From Takakia lepidozioides (lineage: Eukaryota; Streptophyta; Takakiopsida; Takakiales; Takakiaceae): a stretch of DNA of 64,000 nt. Under the pieces are notes generated by a model that worked only from the letters and a program-made list of their open reading frames with translations, did not search any database and had not been told where the DNA came from. Position numbers and translations under genes: made by a program. This document shows, piece after piece, positions 12,020 through 22,241 of the stretch. The DNA lies in the NCBI GenBank assembly GCA_030704615.1, contig CM060733.1, positions 40,300,001-40,364,000 on the forward strand. Direction: 5' to 3'. Position 1 is the stretch's first letter, and the number at the start of each line of letters is the position of its first letter.

Positions 12020-13193
12020 TGTTGGAAAGTTGCCGTTACAGTTGCAGCTTCAACATTCTAACAGACACAACTCTTCGGGTGTAATTCCAGAAGTCACATA
12101 AATCGGTTGTGTAACCATTGGACTACCTACTCAGTTGTGTAACTATAAAGGAGAGCTGTGTCTCTCACAACAAGAACACGCAAGAGACATAGAGAGATGG
12201 ATATATATTAAGTGTGAGAGACTTTCTACATGATCAATAAAGTTATAAAAGATCTAGGTTCTCAATGTGTAGAATATTTCACATGGTATCAAAGCCACGT
12301 TGACAAGGTTGTCACATTGAGACACACTAGAGTCGACTAAGAAGAAATAGAAATCAAGAGAAGAGTTGACATAATGTCAACAGCTAGCGCAAGTACAAGT
12401 AGTGCTTTTGGTACTACTAGTGGTGGTTTGAATGCTCAAGCCATTACATATAGTCACTATACTCGTGACTTGAGAGAAAGTGATAGATTTAATGGTTCTA
12501 ACTATGAAGAGTGGAGCATTAGATGTAAACATATTCTAGAAGAAAGGGAGGTATGGGGCATAGTGAATGGAAGCATACCCAAACCTGCTTTGAATGCACA
12601 GCCAGCAGATATAAATGCATGGAATGTGGGAAAAAGGGACATTTTGCTAGAGACTGTTGGAAACCAAAAAGGGGAGAAGAAGCGAGTCTTGCGTTGTATT
12701 GAAGACTACGAAGTGAGATTAAGAATTTCTTGAAGGAGTCAGAGAATGAAGATATGAAGTTTGGACCTCGTGAAGGTACAAGAGATACGGACCACGAGAA
12801 GGAGCTTGCGATATCGATTTCCTTGAGACTCGGACCATGAAATTAGAAAAATTTCAAGTAGATTCAAATTTACAAGTTAGACTTAAAAATTCTTAAATGT
12901 TTCGCTGCAGGGAGAGTGTTGGAAAGTTGTCGTTACAGTTGCAGCTTCAACATTCTAACAGACACAACTCTTCGGGTGTGATTCCAGAAGTCATATAAAT
13001 CAGTTGTGTAACCATTGGACTACCTAATCAGTTGTGTAACTATAAAGGAGAGCCGCGTCTCTCACAACAAGAACACACAGAGACAGAGAGAGATGGATAT
13101 ATATTAAGTATGAGAGACTTTTTACATGATCAATAAAAGTATGTAATTGTTGTTATAAAATATCTAGGTTCTCAATGTGTAGAATATTTCACA
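12020..13193 (+). mobile_element. TRIM-like non-autonomous Ty1/copia element, 1,174 bp
   Basis: The left LTR is 12020-12283 and the right LTR 12917-13193, both starting TGTTGGAAAGTT and ending ATATTTCACA. A primer-binding site tggtatcaaagcc (12284-12296), resembling the initiator-Met tRNA type, follows the left LTR directly. A purine tract (gcagggagag, 12907-12916) precedes the right LTR. The 5-bp target duplication cttgt is perfect (12015-12019 and 13194-13198). The right LTR carries a small insertion near 13139-13153. The interior is only 633 bp and keeps part of gag, so the element must have moved with proteins supplied elsewhere. Confidence 0.92.
12374..12733 (+). pseudogene. Internally deleted copia gag
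   Basis: The frame starts at ATG 12374 and encodes the N-terminal part of a copia Gag (SDRFNGSNYEEWSIRCKHIL, then VWGIVNGS). At about 12600 the sequence jumps to a zinc knuckle in another frame. Read at 12616-12657 it gives CMECGKKGHFARDC, a perfect CX2CX4HX4C. The central Gag region and all of pol are absent. In the ATG frame the knuckle is scrambled, so the deletion broke the frame and no working nucleocapsid can be made without frameshifting. Confidence 0.85.
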
Positions 13194-13727
13194 CTTGTGA
13201 CATGAAGTCACCTAGATTCATTGAAGGAACCAATGGCACAATGCAACTCACATATAATCTTTTGACTAATCCAACCACTGTGGTCACTTGATCCTTCAGA
13301 TGACATTGAGTTCATGGAAAAGGCTGAGCAACAATTGGCGAAACCAAATAGGGGTCGCAACTGCCTGCTTACAGCCTACCTGAATGTTATATTATCCCTA
13401 CAAAGACTCAAAGAATGTGAGGACGAGTTGCATAAGGACGAGTTTGAGATGACAATTTTTTATCCAGAGTTGGAGAAGTGTGAGAATTCAGATTTCTTCA
13501 CTCTTTTATCAACTGCCCTCAGCCCCAAGATTTGAATGACTACACATCCCACTCACGCTGTAATCGGAGGTCCCAATCATCCCGGGAGAACTCGTATGAT
13601 GCAAATAGTTTGCTGCCAGCCCTAATAGTCCTACTAGCACATGTCATCACAAACATGTGCATCCCCTCACACTATACTGACGTATGACCACAAAAGCTCT
13701 CATGCCCATCGCTTCGCTCGTCCCATA

Positions 13728-14132
13728 CTACATTGGTTCTCCTAGGATGACCAAAAGAACTATTGACCAGCCCAGCAACATTGTCACCATACAAAATTTG
13801 ATCTCAATGGGAGACAACCCCCGTCTACGTACATCCTGTCCGTTGACACACAAAATGTAGGGTAGGATGTATGGGGCTTCGAGGCATAATGTACGGAACT
13901 CCGCGGAGGTGTAGTATGGACCGTAGTAGGGAAACAAGTCCACCATGCTGTTTCTCCGAGGAGGAACCACAATATCATTGACCGTGAATTAACCCCGACC
14001 CATAGCAGGGTCTGTAGCGGCTCTCACAACATACCGTCTCCCCCAATACTCGAACTCCATATTTTCTCGGATGGGGGTGGGAGGGTCAAGATGATTCCCC
14101 CAACAACGAGACCGGACGGTCCTCAGTAACAT
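13728..14132 (-). pseudogene. Unidentified reading frame with one in-frame stop
   Basis: From ATG 14132 the minus strand reads about 134 codons interrupted only by one TAA near 13991. Pieces include RTVRSRCWGNHLDPPTPIRE, MEFEYWGRRYVV, DLFPYYGPYYTSAEFRTLCL and, at the end, a hydrophobic stretch (MVTMLLGWSIVLLVIL). The upstream side is a GC-rich block (14145-14260). The Trp/Tyr/Phe-rich composition is more protein-like than random, but I know no matching family. It could be a decayed transposon or virus-like gene. Confidence 0.3.
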
Positions 14133-14430
14133 AGTCCTATGCGCTTCCCATCGGGGGCGAGCGGCTCAGGCCGCCCAAGCCGAAGGAAAGGAAACCTAGG
14201 GCGAAGCCGACCCCTCCTAGGGGTTCGGGGGGCACATGCACGAGGATGCTCTTCAATGTGTTTGTCAAAACTTGGGCACGCGTGGGTTATATTTCAGGCT
14301 TAGCACCTTCAACTTCTCTCGATGTAAGTCCTCTTTTCTTTTGGCTCTTGATTTTAGCTAGGCTCACCTTTTGAGTTATATTGTCTTGACCATGTCAAAC
14401 TGCCACCGCACCAACCCAAGGTGCAATATT

Positions 14431-14800
14431 TGTAGACCACTGCATGCAGACAAAGTGCAGTGCGTTATGGATTCCCCATTGCAGTACCTATACATGGAGC
14501 TAATTGCATATTTATTTCTGTAGTACCTAGATAGAACGGAGTGAAGGGAATGCACTACCGATAGCGCATTGGACCTCCTAGGATGTAGTACCTATATAGT
14601 GAAACTCCATCTAGGTGAAGTGCAAGGCACTACAGGTTCTGTAGACCACTGCATCCAGGCAAAGTGTAGTGCACTACGGATTCCCCATTGCAATACCTAT
14701 AGTGCACTTCAACAGTGCATTACATCATTTGCACCAACCCACGGTAAAGCGCACTACATGGAGTGAATTGCATATTTATTTCTGTGGTGCTCTATTTGAG
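14431..14800. repeat. Diverged direct duplication
   Basis: The block starting tgtagaccactgcat at 14431 recurs at 14640 (209 bp apart), and the block aattgcatatttatttctgt at 14502 recurs at 14765 (263 bp apart). The second copy therefore carries about 54 extra bases. Short inverted motifs (gtgcactac/gtagtgca) recur inside. It lies just outside the left end of the gypsy element and is not part of it. Confidence 0.6.
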
Positions 14801-14839
14801 CATAATAGCTTCTAGAAAATGTAGTTATTGAGGTGAAGG

Positions 14840-15496
14840 TCTTACGTTCCTCTTGTCTAATTCTCCTCCCTGTCTTTCTGCCTTGCCTATTCGTCGACTG
14901 AAAATTCAGATCTCACTCCCCTGCCAATGGTTCCATCATGACCAGACTTGAATCTAAACTAAATCCTTGGCAATTAAGCGAGATCACACATCATAGGCCA
15001 CTGCAGTCATCACTCTGTACCACTGGCTCTTATTCCAACATGGCCAAATACCAACAATTACTTTATGTACAGATCCTTCAAGTCCCAATGATTCCTCACT
15101 CATCTGGAACTATCACCCAATCCTAGAATTGCACATGGTACTGGGATACACCCAATCCTCCCAACCGCCACACCATGCATCAGCTTCTGTATCATCTCTC
15201 TTCTCTACTCGTAGACACTGTTCACCATGGCCGTCCTATATGCCACACTCTGTACAGCTCCAACGTCTACAAGTTCTCTTATCTAGGGAAAAAAGCAGAA
15301 GAAGAGAATCCCTAGTCTCCTCCTTGTACACTTCTCTACCATCTTCATATGTGGCTTTTGGGACAACGGCAGCTTGCCACCACCTGCTGTTCCACGTGAC
15401 ATCCCCATCACCTCCCCCAGACAGCCGTCGACGATTGCTGAACCGTTCAACATCCTGCCAAGCCTGTCGCAGGTTCAATCTCACAGGAACGTTATA
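14840..15496 (-). repeat. 3' LTR of the gypsy element
   Basis: Matches 20103-20764 throughout. On the plus strand it begins TCTTACGTTCC and ends GGAACGTTATA, so the ends form an 11-bp imperfect inverted repeat rather than the usual TG...CA. Both edges are fixed by the flanking target duplication and by the polypurine tract on the inner side. Confidence 0.92.
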
Positions 15497-15500
15497 TCAG

Positions 15501-15510
15501 CTCCCCTCCT
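15501..15510 (-). other. Polypurine tract
   Basis: On the minus strand this reads AGGAGGGGAG and lies 4 bp inside the 3' LTR, where plus-strand DNA synthesis would be primed. Confidence 0.8.
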
Positions 15511-18059
15511 ATAAGGGAATATTGTCCTCAATACTGAACTGGGGAAAGTTCTTACGAAGATCTTCTTCTCTCTCCCATGTAGATTCTTCTACATGGTAAT
15601 TCTTCCATTTGATCGAGAATTCGTTCCAAGAACGAGATCTCAAGGTTTTCACCTCTACCTTAAGAATCTCTTCTGGTTCTGCCACAACTTCTCCTTCAAT
15701 TGTGACCTTTGGCAATTCTGGGAGAACATGGTTGGGATCCAAAACATATTTCCTAAGGAGGCTCACATGAAATACGTCATGTATCTTCCACCTAACAGGC
15801 AGTTCCAGTTGGTAGGCTACCTTGCCAATCTTCTTGATAATCTTGAAAAGTCCATAGTACCTTGGGGAAAGTTTGTAACATTTTCCTAGGCTCAACTGGC
15901 TCTTCTTAGGGATCACTTTAAAAAATACTTGATCTCCGATCTCAAATTCCCTAAAAGACATTTTCTGATCAGCATAGGCCTTTGCCCTTTCCTGAGCTCT
16001 CCTCATGCTATCCTTCATCAAGTCCATCTCTTGTTGCATCAGGTTGCTATCATCTGATTGACACTTTCGACCTTAGTATTTGAAACATGTCAAGATGTTG
16101 GTGTCAAGCAATCTTGCCCATAGACAGCTTCGAATGGGCTTACCCCAATAGTTGTATGCATGTTCTTATTATAGGCAAACTCACAAAAATGCAAATATTA
16201 CTCCCAAGAGCTTTGCCTTTGCCCCACATACATTTGGAGCATGTTTTCTAAGGTTCTATTTGTCCTCTCTGTCTGAGCATCAGATTCTGGATGGTAAGCA
16301 CTGCTAAAACACAATATGATATTCAAAGCTTTGAACAAAGCAGTCCAAAATCCACTTATAAACTTCGAATCCCTGTCAGACACAATTTCTCTTGGCAATC
16401 CATGCAGTTTGTATATCTCTTTTACAAAGAGATTAGCTGTGTCTATAGCAGTAGCACTCATCTTTGTGGGTATGAAATGTGTCTGCTTTGACAAGCGATC
16501 AACCACCACAAAGATGGCATCATGTCCATTTCTTGTCTTAGGCAATGAGACAATGAAATCCATACTTATAGATTTCCACGTTGCCCTAGGCACATTCAGA
16601 GGTTGCAAAAGTCCAGGAGTCTTGATCTCTTCTGTCTTGGTTATCTAACAAAGGTAACACCTTTCAACATAATCTCGTATGTTCTTCTTCATCCCAGGCC
16701 AGAAAAATTGTTTCCTGACTGCGAGATATGTTTTCAGAAAGCCAGGATGGCCTGCAATGGGTACGTTATGACAATCGTACATGATCTTTAGTCTAAAGTC
16801 TGCAACCTGAGGCATGCATAGACGCCCATTGTAGTACAACAACCCATCCTTCAACAGATAAGCAAGATCCTTGCCAATTTCCTCAGGAGTCTTAACCCCA
16901 CGAGACAGGCTTTATCATTGAAATAGCTGTTGTCCACCTTCTTCTGGACAACGCATCTGCCTGCACCACGTTCTCTTTCCCCTTTACATAATGCAATTCA
17001 AAGAAGAACTGTTTGAGGAATTCTACCCAACGACATTGTTTGCGATTGAGGTTGGGTTGTGTGGCCAGATACTTCAAGCTTTCATGGTCTGTCTCAATCT
17101 TAAATTCCCTTCCCAGCAGATAATGCCGCCAAACCTTTAAGACATATATGATGGCTAACAATTCTTTTTCATGCACTGGGTAGTTCAACTCTGCTGGGCT
17201 TAGTTTTCTAGACTCATAAGCTATTACATGTCCGTGTTGCAATAACACAACTCCTATGGCCAGGTCACTCGCATCGTGCAAAGTACTAGACCACCTGTCT
17301 TGTAATCCATTAACTTCAAGATAGGAGCATGTGTCAACATATTTTTAAGCTTTTCAAAGCTTTCATTACAATCCTCGGTCCAGGTAATCGCTCCTAAGCC
17401 TTTCAGCAGGCTAGTGAGAGGGGCTGCAATCTTGGAGAATGCCTTTATAAATCTTCTATAAAAGCTTGCAAGTCCTAAGAATGCTCTCACATCAGTTCTA
17501 TCTTTCGGGACTGGCCATTCTGCCACTGTCTTTACCTTCTTGGGATCAACTAAGATGCCATTCTTTGACACTATGTGACCCAAGTATTCCATTTGGGAAA
17601 CAAAAAACTCACACTTGCTCTTTTTAGCATAGAGTTTATTTTCTCTTAACATCTCTAGAACACTTATCAAGTGTTCCACGTGTTCTTCTTCAGACTTCGA
17701 ATAGGTTAAAATGTCATCCATGAAGACTAACACAAATTTCCCAAATACTTTCTGAATAAGGTATTCATTAAGCACATGAAAGTGGTTGGTGCATTTGTGA
17801 GTCCAAAAGACATCACTGTATATTCATAGTGGCCAAATCTAGTTCTGAAGGCCGTTTTAAACGTGTCCGAGTCTTTGACACGGATCTGATGGTATCCACT
17901 TCGTAGGTCTATCTTTGAAAATACTTGCGCACCATGCAAGTAATCAAATAAGTCATCTATCCTAGGAAGTGGAAACTTGTTCTTTACAGTTAGCTTATTC
18001 AGCCATCTGTAGTCCGCACATAATCTTAAAGTCCCGTCTTTCTTTTTCTTGAACAACAC
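15509..18059 (-). pseudogene. Gypsy pol: RT, RNase H, integrase, chromodomain
   Basis: Reading from 18059 downward, RT begins [20 protein letters not shown], with [13 protein letters not shown] and, after a frame change near 17750, the catalytic box VFMDDIL. RNase H (17281-16892) shows DASDLAIGVVL, YESRKLSPAE and TDHESLKYL. Integrase has the zinc-binding H-H-C-C part (16854-16645: HNVPIAGH, CYLC) followed by a stop, then the core with SMDFIVSLP, SDRDSKFISGFW and AYHPESDAQTERTNRTLE, carrying the D, D and E. Another stop follows near 16198. The last 176 codons (16039-15509) end in a chromodomain (FSIKWKNYHVEESTWERE), which places it among chromoviruses. Several stops and shifts make it non-functional. 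Confidence 0.93.
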
Positions 18060-18243
18060 TTGTGCTCCCTAGGGAGACTTGCTAGGCTTAATATAACCTT
18101 TCTCTAGCAAATCAGCCAGTTGTCTCTCCAATTCTTCATTCTCCACAAAAGAATGCCTATAAGGAATCCTAGAGATAGGAACTGCTTCAGGAACCAACTC
18201 AATGGCATGATCTACATCCCTTTCAGGAGGTAGTCCAGGCAGA

Positions 18244-19914
18244 TCACTGGGAAATACATCTGAAAGACAGGACCTTATCTGCTCTGTTAAAGTTGTTCAA
18301 CTGCACTTCAATGCCTTTGTCATCATTCTTATGAATGCTTATAAAGAACAGCTGATCGGCTGTCTTTCGTATGCATCGCTTCATTTGAAGGGCTGACAAC
18401 AAGGGAACGTTGGGTAGGGCTCTTGTACTTGTAAACTTGAATCGCTTACCACCAAGCAACACCCCCTCCACTGAGCAATCTCGGCATGCCACTTGAGGGT
18501 CCACAGATGCCAGCCACTGCATCCCCAAGATGACGTCGTACCTCGCACCATCCTAGACCTCAAAATCCGCCACAGTGGTGACCCCCTGCATTGTGACAGG
18601 GACATCCAAGCTCCTACTGTTGCTTGATCTTGTATCTCCATTAGGCAACAGAATGGTGCTGGCGCCAACCTCCATTAACTGCAGTTTGCACTTGTTTGCA
18701 AAATTTTGAGACAAGAAGTGGGTTAATCAAAACAGTCGTGGTCTCTCTTCCCACCTGACCATTCAATCGTATGACTGTGGAATTATAGTCTATCTCCTCA
18801 CCCATCACAGCCGCTGAGATCCTCAGCTGTTTACCTTTGCTCGTCCCAGGTGCATCCACATCCATTTTATCCTCAACCTCTTGTACAATCACAGCTGCAG
18901 CTGCACGTTGTACGCGTTTGGAACATTCAAACGCCCGATTGCCTTTTTCATGACAGATGAAACACTGACCCGACCGTCGGTGTTCTTCTTGTTTATTCTC
19001 TGATAGACGTTTGGTTGCTGGAGCCCCAAATTTCTGATTACCCCGAGACTCAGTCCTTGTTGTCTTCTTATTGAACATTTTCCATTTCTTTTTTTTCTAA
19101 CCTCCACCAAAAGGGAATGACTTTGGCTTGAAATCCCTGTCAGTAGGTGCACTTGCGCCCAGATGTGCTTTGATTGTTTTGTCTAATGGCAGTCAGGAAG
19201 AAATCCACCCTGTCAGACTCCTTCAAGGAATACTAGAAGTATGAAGCGTGTTCGTCAAACTTCACCTTGTAGTCTGCCACACTCATTCTTCCCTGGCTAA
19301 GTTCCATCAAACCCATCTTCATCCTGTGCGCATAATCCTCTGGCAGGTACTGTTCTTTGAAGACCCGCTTGAACTTAGCCCATGTGGTGATTTGATCCAC
19401 TCTCCCTTCCAGACCCGACTTCTCTTTCATTCTAATCCACCATTCTTTAGATTTGCCTCTCATTTGTAATGAGGCTGTACGGATCTTATCTGCATCTGTA
19501 TAGTCCTCACTGAAGAACTCTTCCAGAGTCTCCAAAAAGACAGCACCTCAGTTCAAGGCACATTTGGGCGACCATGGAATTTAGGAAGATGCGTCATCTT
19601 CCTAATTTTCTTGTCAACCGTTCTTCTCTTAGAATCCCTTGCCATCATGGAGCGGCTATCATGTGAGGATGCACCAGAGGTAGAACCACCTCTAGCTTTT
19701 TTTTTTTTGTCCTAGTTCTTGCATGCAGATCATTATGGGGAGCACTTACTGGTTGGTCTACCGCTTGCTGGTCGGGTGGCACAGCCGGTAGAGTTGGATT
19801 TGCTGTAGGTCTCCTGCCAGCAGCAGCTATGCCCTCTTTCACTCCACTGGCTACTGCCTCACGAATGACTTGAGCTAGATCTCCAGCTTTCATAGTGATA
19901 AGTTCTTCCGGCAC
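18244..19914 (-). pseudogene. Gypsy gag with degraded protease region
   Basis: Gag starts around 19914 (MPEELITMKAGDLAQVIREA). The core 19535-19233 carries the retrotransposon Gag fold (SKEWWIRMKEKSGL, AKFKRVFKEQYLPEDY). The zinc knuckle lies near 18925-18970 and reads CFICHEKGNRAFEC, with Asn where the metal-binding His should be. In the protease part the expected D-S/T-G active site is missing (LINPLLVS precedes the conserved QNFANKC). The segment GMQWLASVDPQV at about 18528 marks the protease end. Frames change several times. Confidence 0.85.
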
Positions 19915-20087
19915 AGCAATTTCTTATGTTTTCTCAACTGCAGCTTGTGTATGGCTTGTCTCTCCTTCCATCGACTCTGGAGATGTGCTACACCTACCTT
20001 TAGAGATTGTATTCCACTGAAGCAACGAGCTTCCAGAGCCGAATGTCAATTGGCTCATAAACCACAAATCCCAAAAGGTCGAAATCT

Positions 20088-20099
20088 GCTCTGATACCA
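20088..20099 (-). other. Primer-binding site, initiator Met tRNA type
   Basis: The minus strand reads TGGTATCAGAGC, three bases inside the 5' LTR. This is the classic plant retrotransposon PBS complementary to the 3' end of initiator methionine tRNA. Confidence 0.92.
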
Positions 20100-20102
20100 A
20101 GA

Positions 20103-20764
20103 TCTTACGTTCCTCTTGTCTAATTCTCATCCCTGTCTTTCTGCCCTGCCTATTCGTCGACTGAAAATTCAGATCTCACTCCCCTGCCAATGGTTCCATC
20201 ATTACCAGACTTGAATCTAAACTAAATCCTTGGCAATTAGGCGAGATCACACATCATAGGCCACTGCAGTCATCACTCTGTACCACTGGCTCTTATTCCA
20301 ACATGGCCAAATACCAACAATTACTTTATGTACAGATCCTTCAAGTCCCAATGACTCCTCACTCATCTGGAACTATCACCCAATCCTAGAATTGCACATG
20401 GTACTGGGATACACCCAGTCCTCCCAACCGCCACACCATGCATCAGCTTCTGTATCATCTCTCTTCCCTACTCGTAGACACTGTTCACCATGGCCGTCCT
20501 GTCTGTCACACTCTGTACAGCCCCAACGTCTACAAGTTCTCTTATCTAGGGGAAAAAGCAGAAGAAGAGAATCCCTAATCTCCTCCCTGTACACTTCTCT
20601 ACCATCTTCATATGTGGCTTTTGGTCTTGATCAACGGGAGCTTGCCACCACCTGCTGTTCCACGTGACATCCCCATCACCTCCCCCAGACAGCCGTCGAC
20701 GATTGCTGAACCGTTCAACATCCTGCCAAGCCTGTTGCAGGTTCAATCTCACAGGGACGTTATA
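20103..20764 (-). repeat. 5' LTR of the gypsy element
   Basis: Counterpart of 14840-15496. It carries the same inverted-repeat ends (TCTTACGTTCC / GGGACGTTATA on the plus strand) and is flanked outside by the target duplication gaagg at 20765-20769. The two LTRs differ by scattered substitutions and small indels, for example near 20633, so the insertion is not recent. Confidence 0.92.
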
Positions 20765-20811
20765 GAAGGCAAATTGGTTTTTTTGCTGTGGTGGGCGCGA
20801 TATCCTGGCAT

Positions 20812-21215
20812 GTACATATTGCAGATAAAATCAGATGCAGATGAGAAGATAAAGAGGCTGAAACAGCAAGAGGACAGCAAGAGGAAGAGAAGGAGAACCA
20901 AAAAAAAAGAGTGGAGGAGAAGAAAAAGAATGGTGAAAAGAGGCAGAGAAAGGAAGAGAAGGACAATCTCAAACAGCAAGATGAGGAGAATAAAAAAGAG
21001 GCAGAAAGAGGAGGAGAAGGAAAGGCTGAAATAGCAAGATGAGGAGAAAAAGGATGAGAGAGAGACAAAAGAGGAAGAGAAGAAGGATGAGACAGATGAA
21101 AATATGCTGAAATGGCATGAGGAAGAGGAGAGGATGGAGGGTCCGAAACAGGAACAGGAGGAGAAAAAGGAAAGACCGGCTGTAATGGGTAGCAAGAGTG
21201 AAGCAGACATATCTA
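20812..21215. repeat. Purine-rich GA/AAG tract, imperfect repeats
   Basis: About 400 bp of almost pure purine on the plus strand, made of variants of aagaggaagagaagga. Translated, it gives Lys/Glu/Arg-rich strings (KQQE, KKKEW, EEEKKDE) that switch between two frames because of a stop at about 21030. It could be the remains of a charged coiled-coil exon (a donor-like aagcag|gtagtc ends it near 21222). The antisense Ser/Phe/Leu frames are artefacts. Confidence 0.6.
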
Positions 21216-21229
21216 AAAATAAGCAGGTA

Positions 21230-22241
21230 GTCTCCTATCATTGGACAATTATACAAGGAAAAGTGGTGAAGTGACTCCAAGACTAGTTCAAGAAGATAGA
21301 ACACATGGTTCCACAGGGTATTAGATAATCTTTGCCCTCCACTTTATTGCTGATAATTATACCTTTGTTTCATAAATCAGGATAGCAAGGTTGTGGGGAA
21401 GCTCCATACTAAGGGTAGTTCTTTTGTGTTGCAGGTGGGAGAGGGACAGGGAGGCCCTCATTTGACCACATATCTACCTGCCCTTTGGACCAAATACAGT
21501 TGGACCAAAGACAAGGGAAACTGGTGAAGAAAATCACCCCTCAAGCTCAAGCTTTCTGGTGGGGAGAATGGAATCATTGAGATTGAAATGATATGAATGT
21601 TCAACTTGTGACCTGATTCAGCGTATTTACAATCTCATCTTCTTGGAAGTAGACACCTCCATGACTACAACTCTGCAGTTGAACAATCAGACAGGCAGCA
21701 GCAATGTACACGCAGATTATGGAAAACCACCAAGTGTTTGTGCCTTGCACACCTCTCTACATTTGGGTGCATGGTCGCATGCAAGACACCAGCATGATTT
21801 GAGGCATGGTACCACTCCATGATATAATGACAAAAAAGTTTCACACAGGCACTCTTTGGCTATAAGTGCTACTCATTATTATGAAGAAACAAACCTTCCC
21901 AAGGTACCCCACCCCTGTCATCATTGATCCAAGCCAATCCTCCAAGCCAATCTTCCAATAAATGTCATGCAAAAGGAGAAACCTGGGAGTCATATGTATA
22001 AGTTGATTTCTCAAATAGCTAAGATAAGCTGTCCACGGCCTGCTGTCCCGCCCACCAGTCCTATTTCACTGACAGCCTCAACAAAGATCCACTTCACCAC
22101 AGTGGGTAATATTACACCTCATAAACCATGGTCACCCAAATTGCAAACCATTTTCAAGAAAGCCGCAGGCCATTTTTTGCCATTTTTGAAGTTTCCTACA
22201 GGGGTAGTAAAAATACACAAAACTGTTAAATCCGACTGTCT
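21230..22241. other. No gene seen, region 3' of the CPBP protease gene
   Basis: I see no exon or repeat family in this 1-kb interval. It should contain the 3' UTR and polyadenylation site of the minus-strand CPBP gene. Confidence 0.5.

Larger units (their letters stand above)
14840..20764 (-). mobile_element. Ty3/gypsy chromovirus, structurally complete, 5.9 kb
   Basis: The element is transcribed right to left. It has two LTRs, a PBS, a PPT, gag, protease remnant, RT, RNase H, integrase and a C-terminal chromodomain, in gypsy order. The 5-bp target duplication gaagg is perfect at 14835-14839 and 20765-20769. The LTRs are about 94-96% identical by eye and have different lengths (657 and 662 bp). 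Stops and frameshifts interrupt gag and pol, so this copy is dead although its frame is intact. It inserted next to a purine-rich tract that continues at 20770-21215. Confidence 0.95.

Noticed and set aside
20749-21304. Ser/Phe/Leu-rich minus-strand frames as membrane proteins
   Set aside because: They are the antisense of a purine-rich repeat tract, and the hydrophobicity comes from poly-pyrimidine codons.
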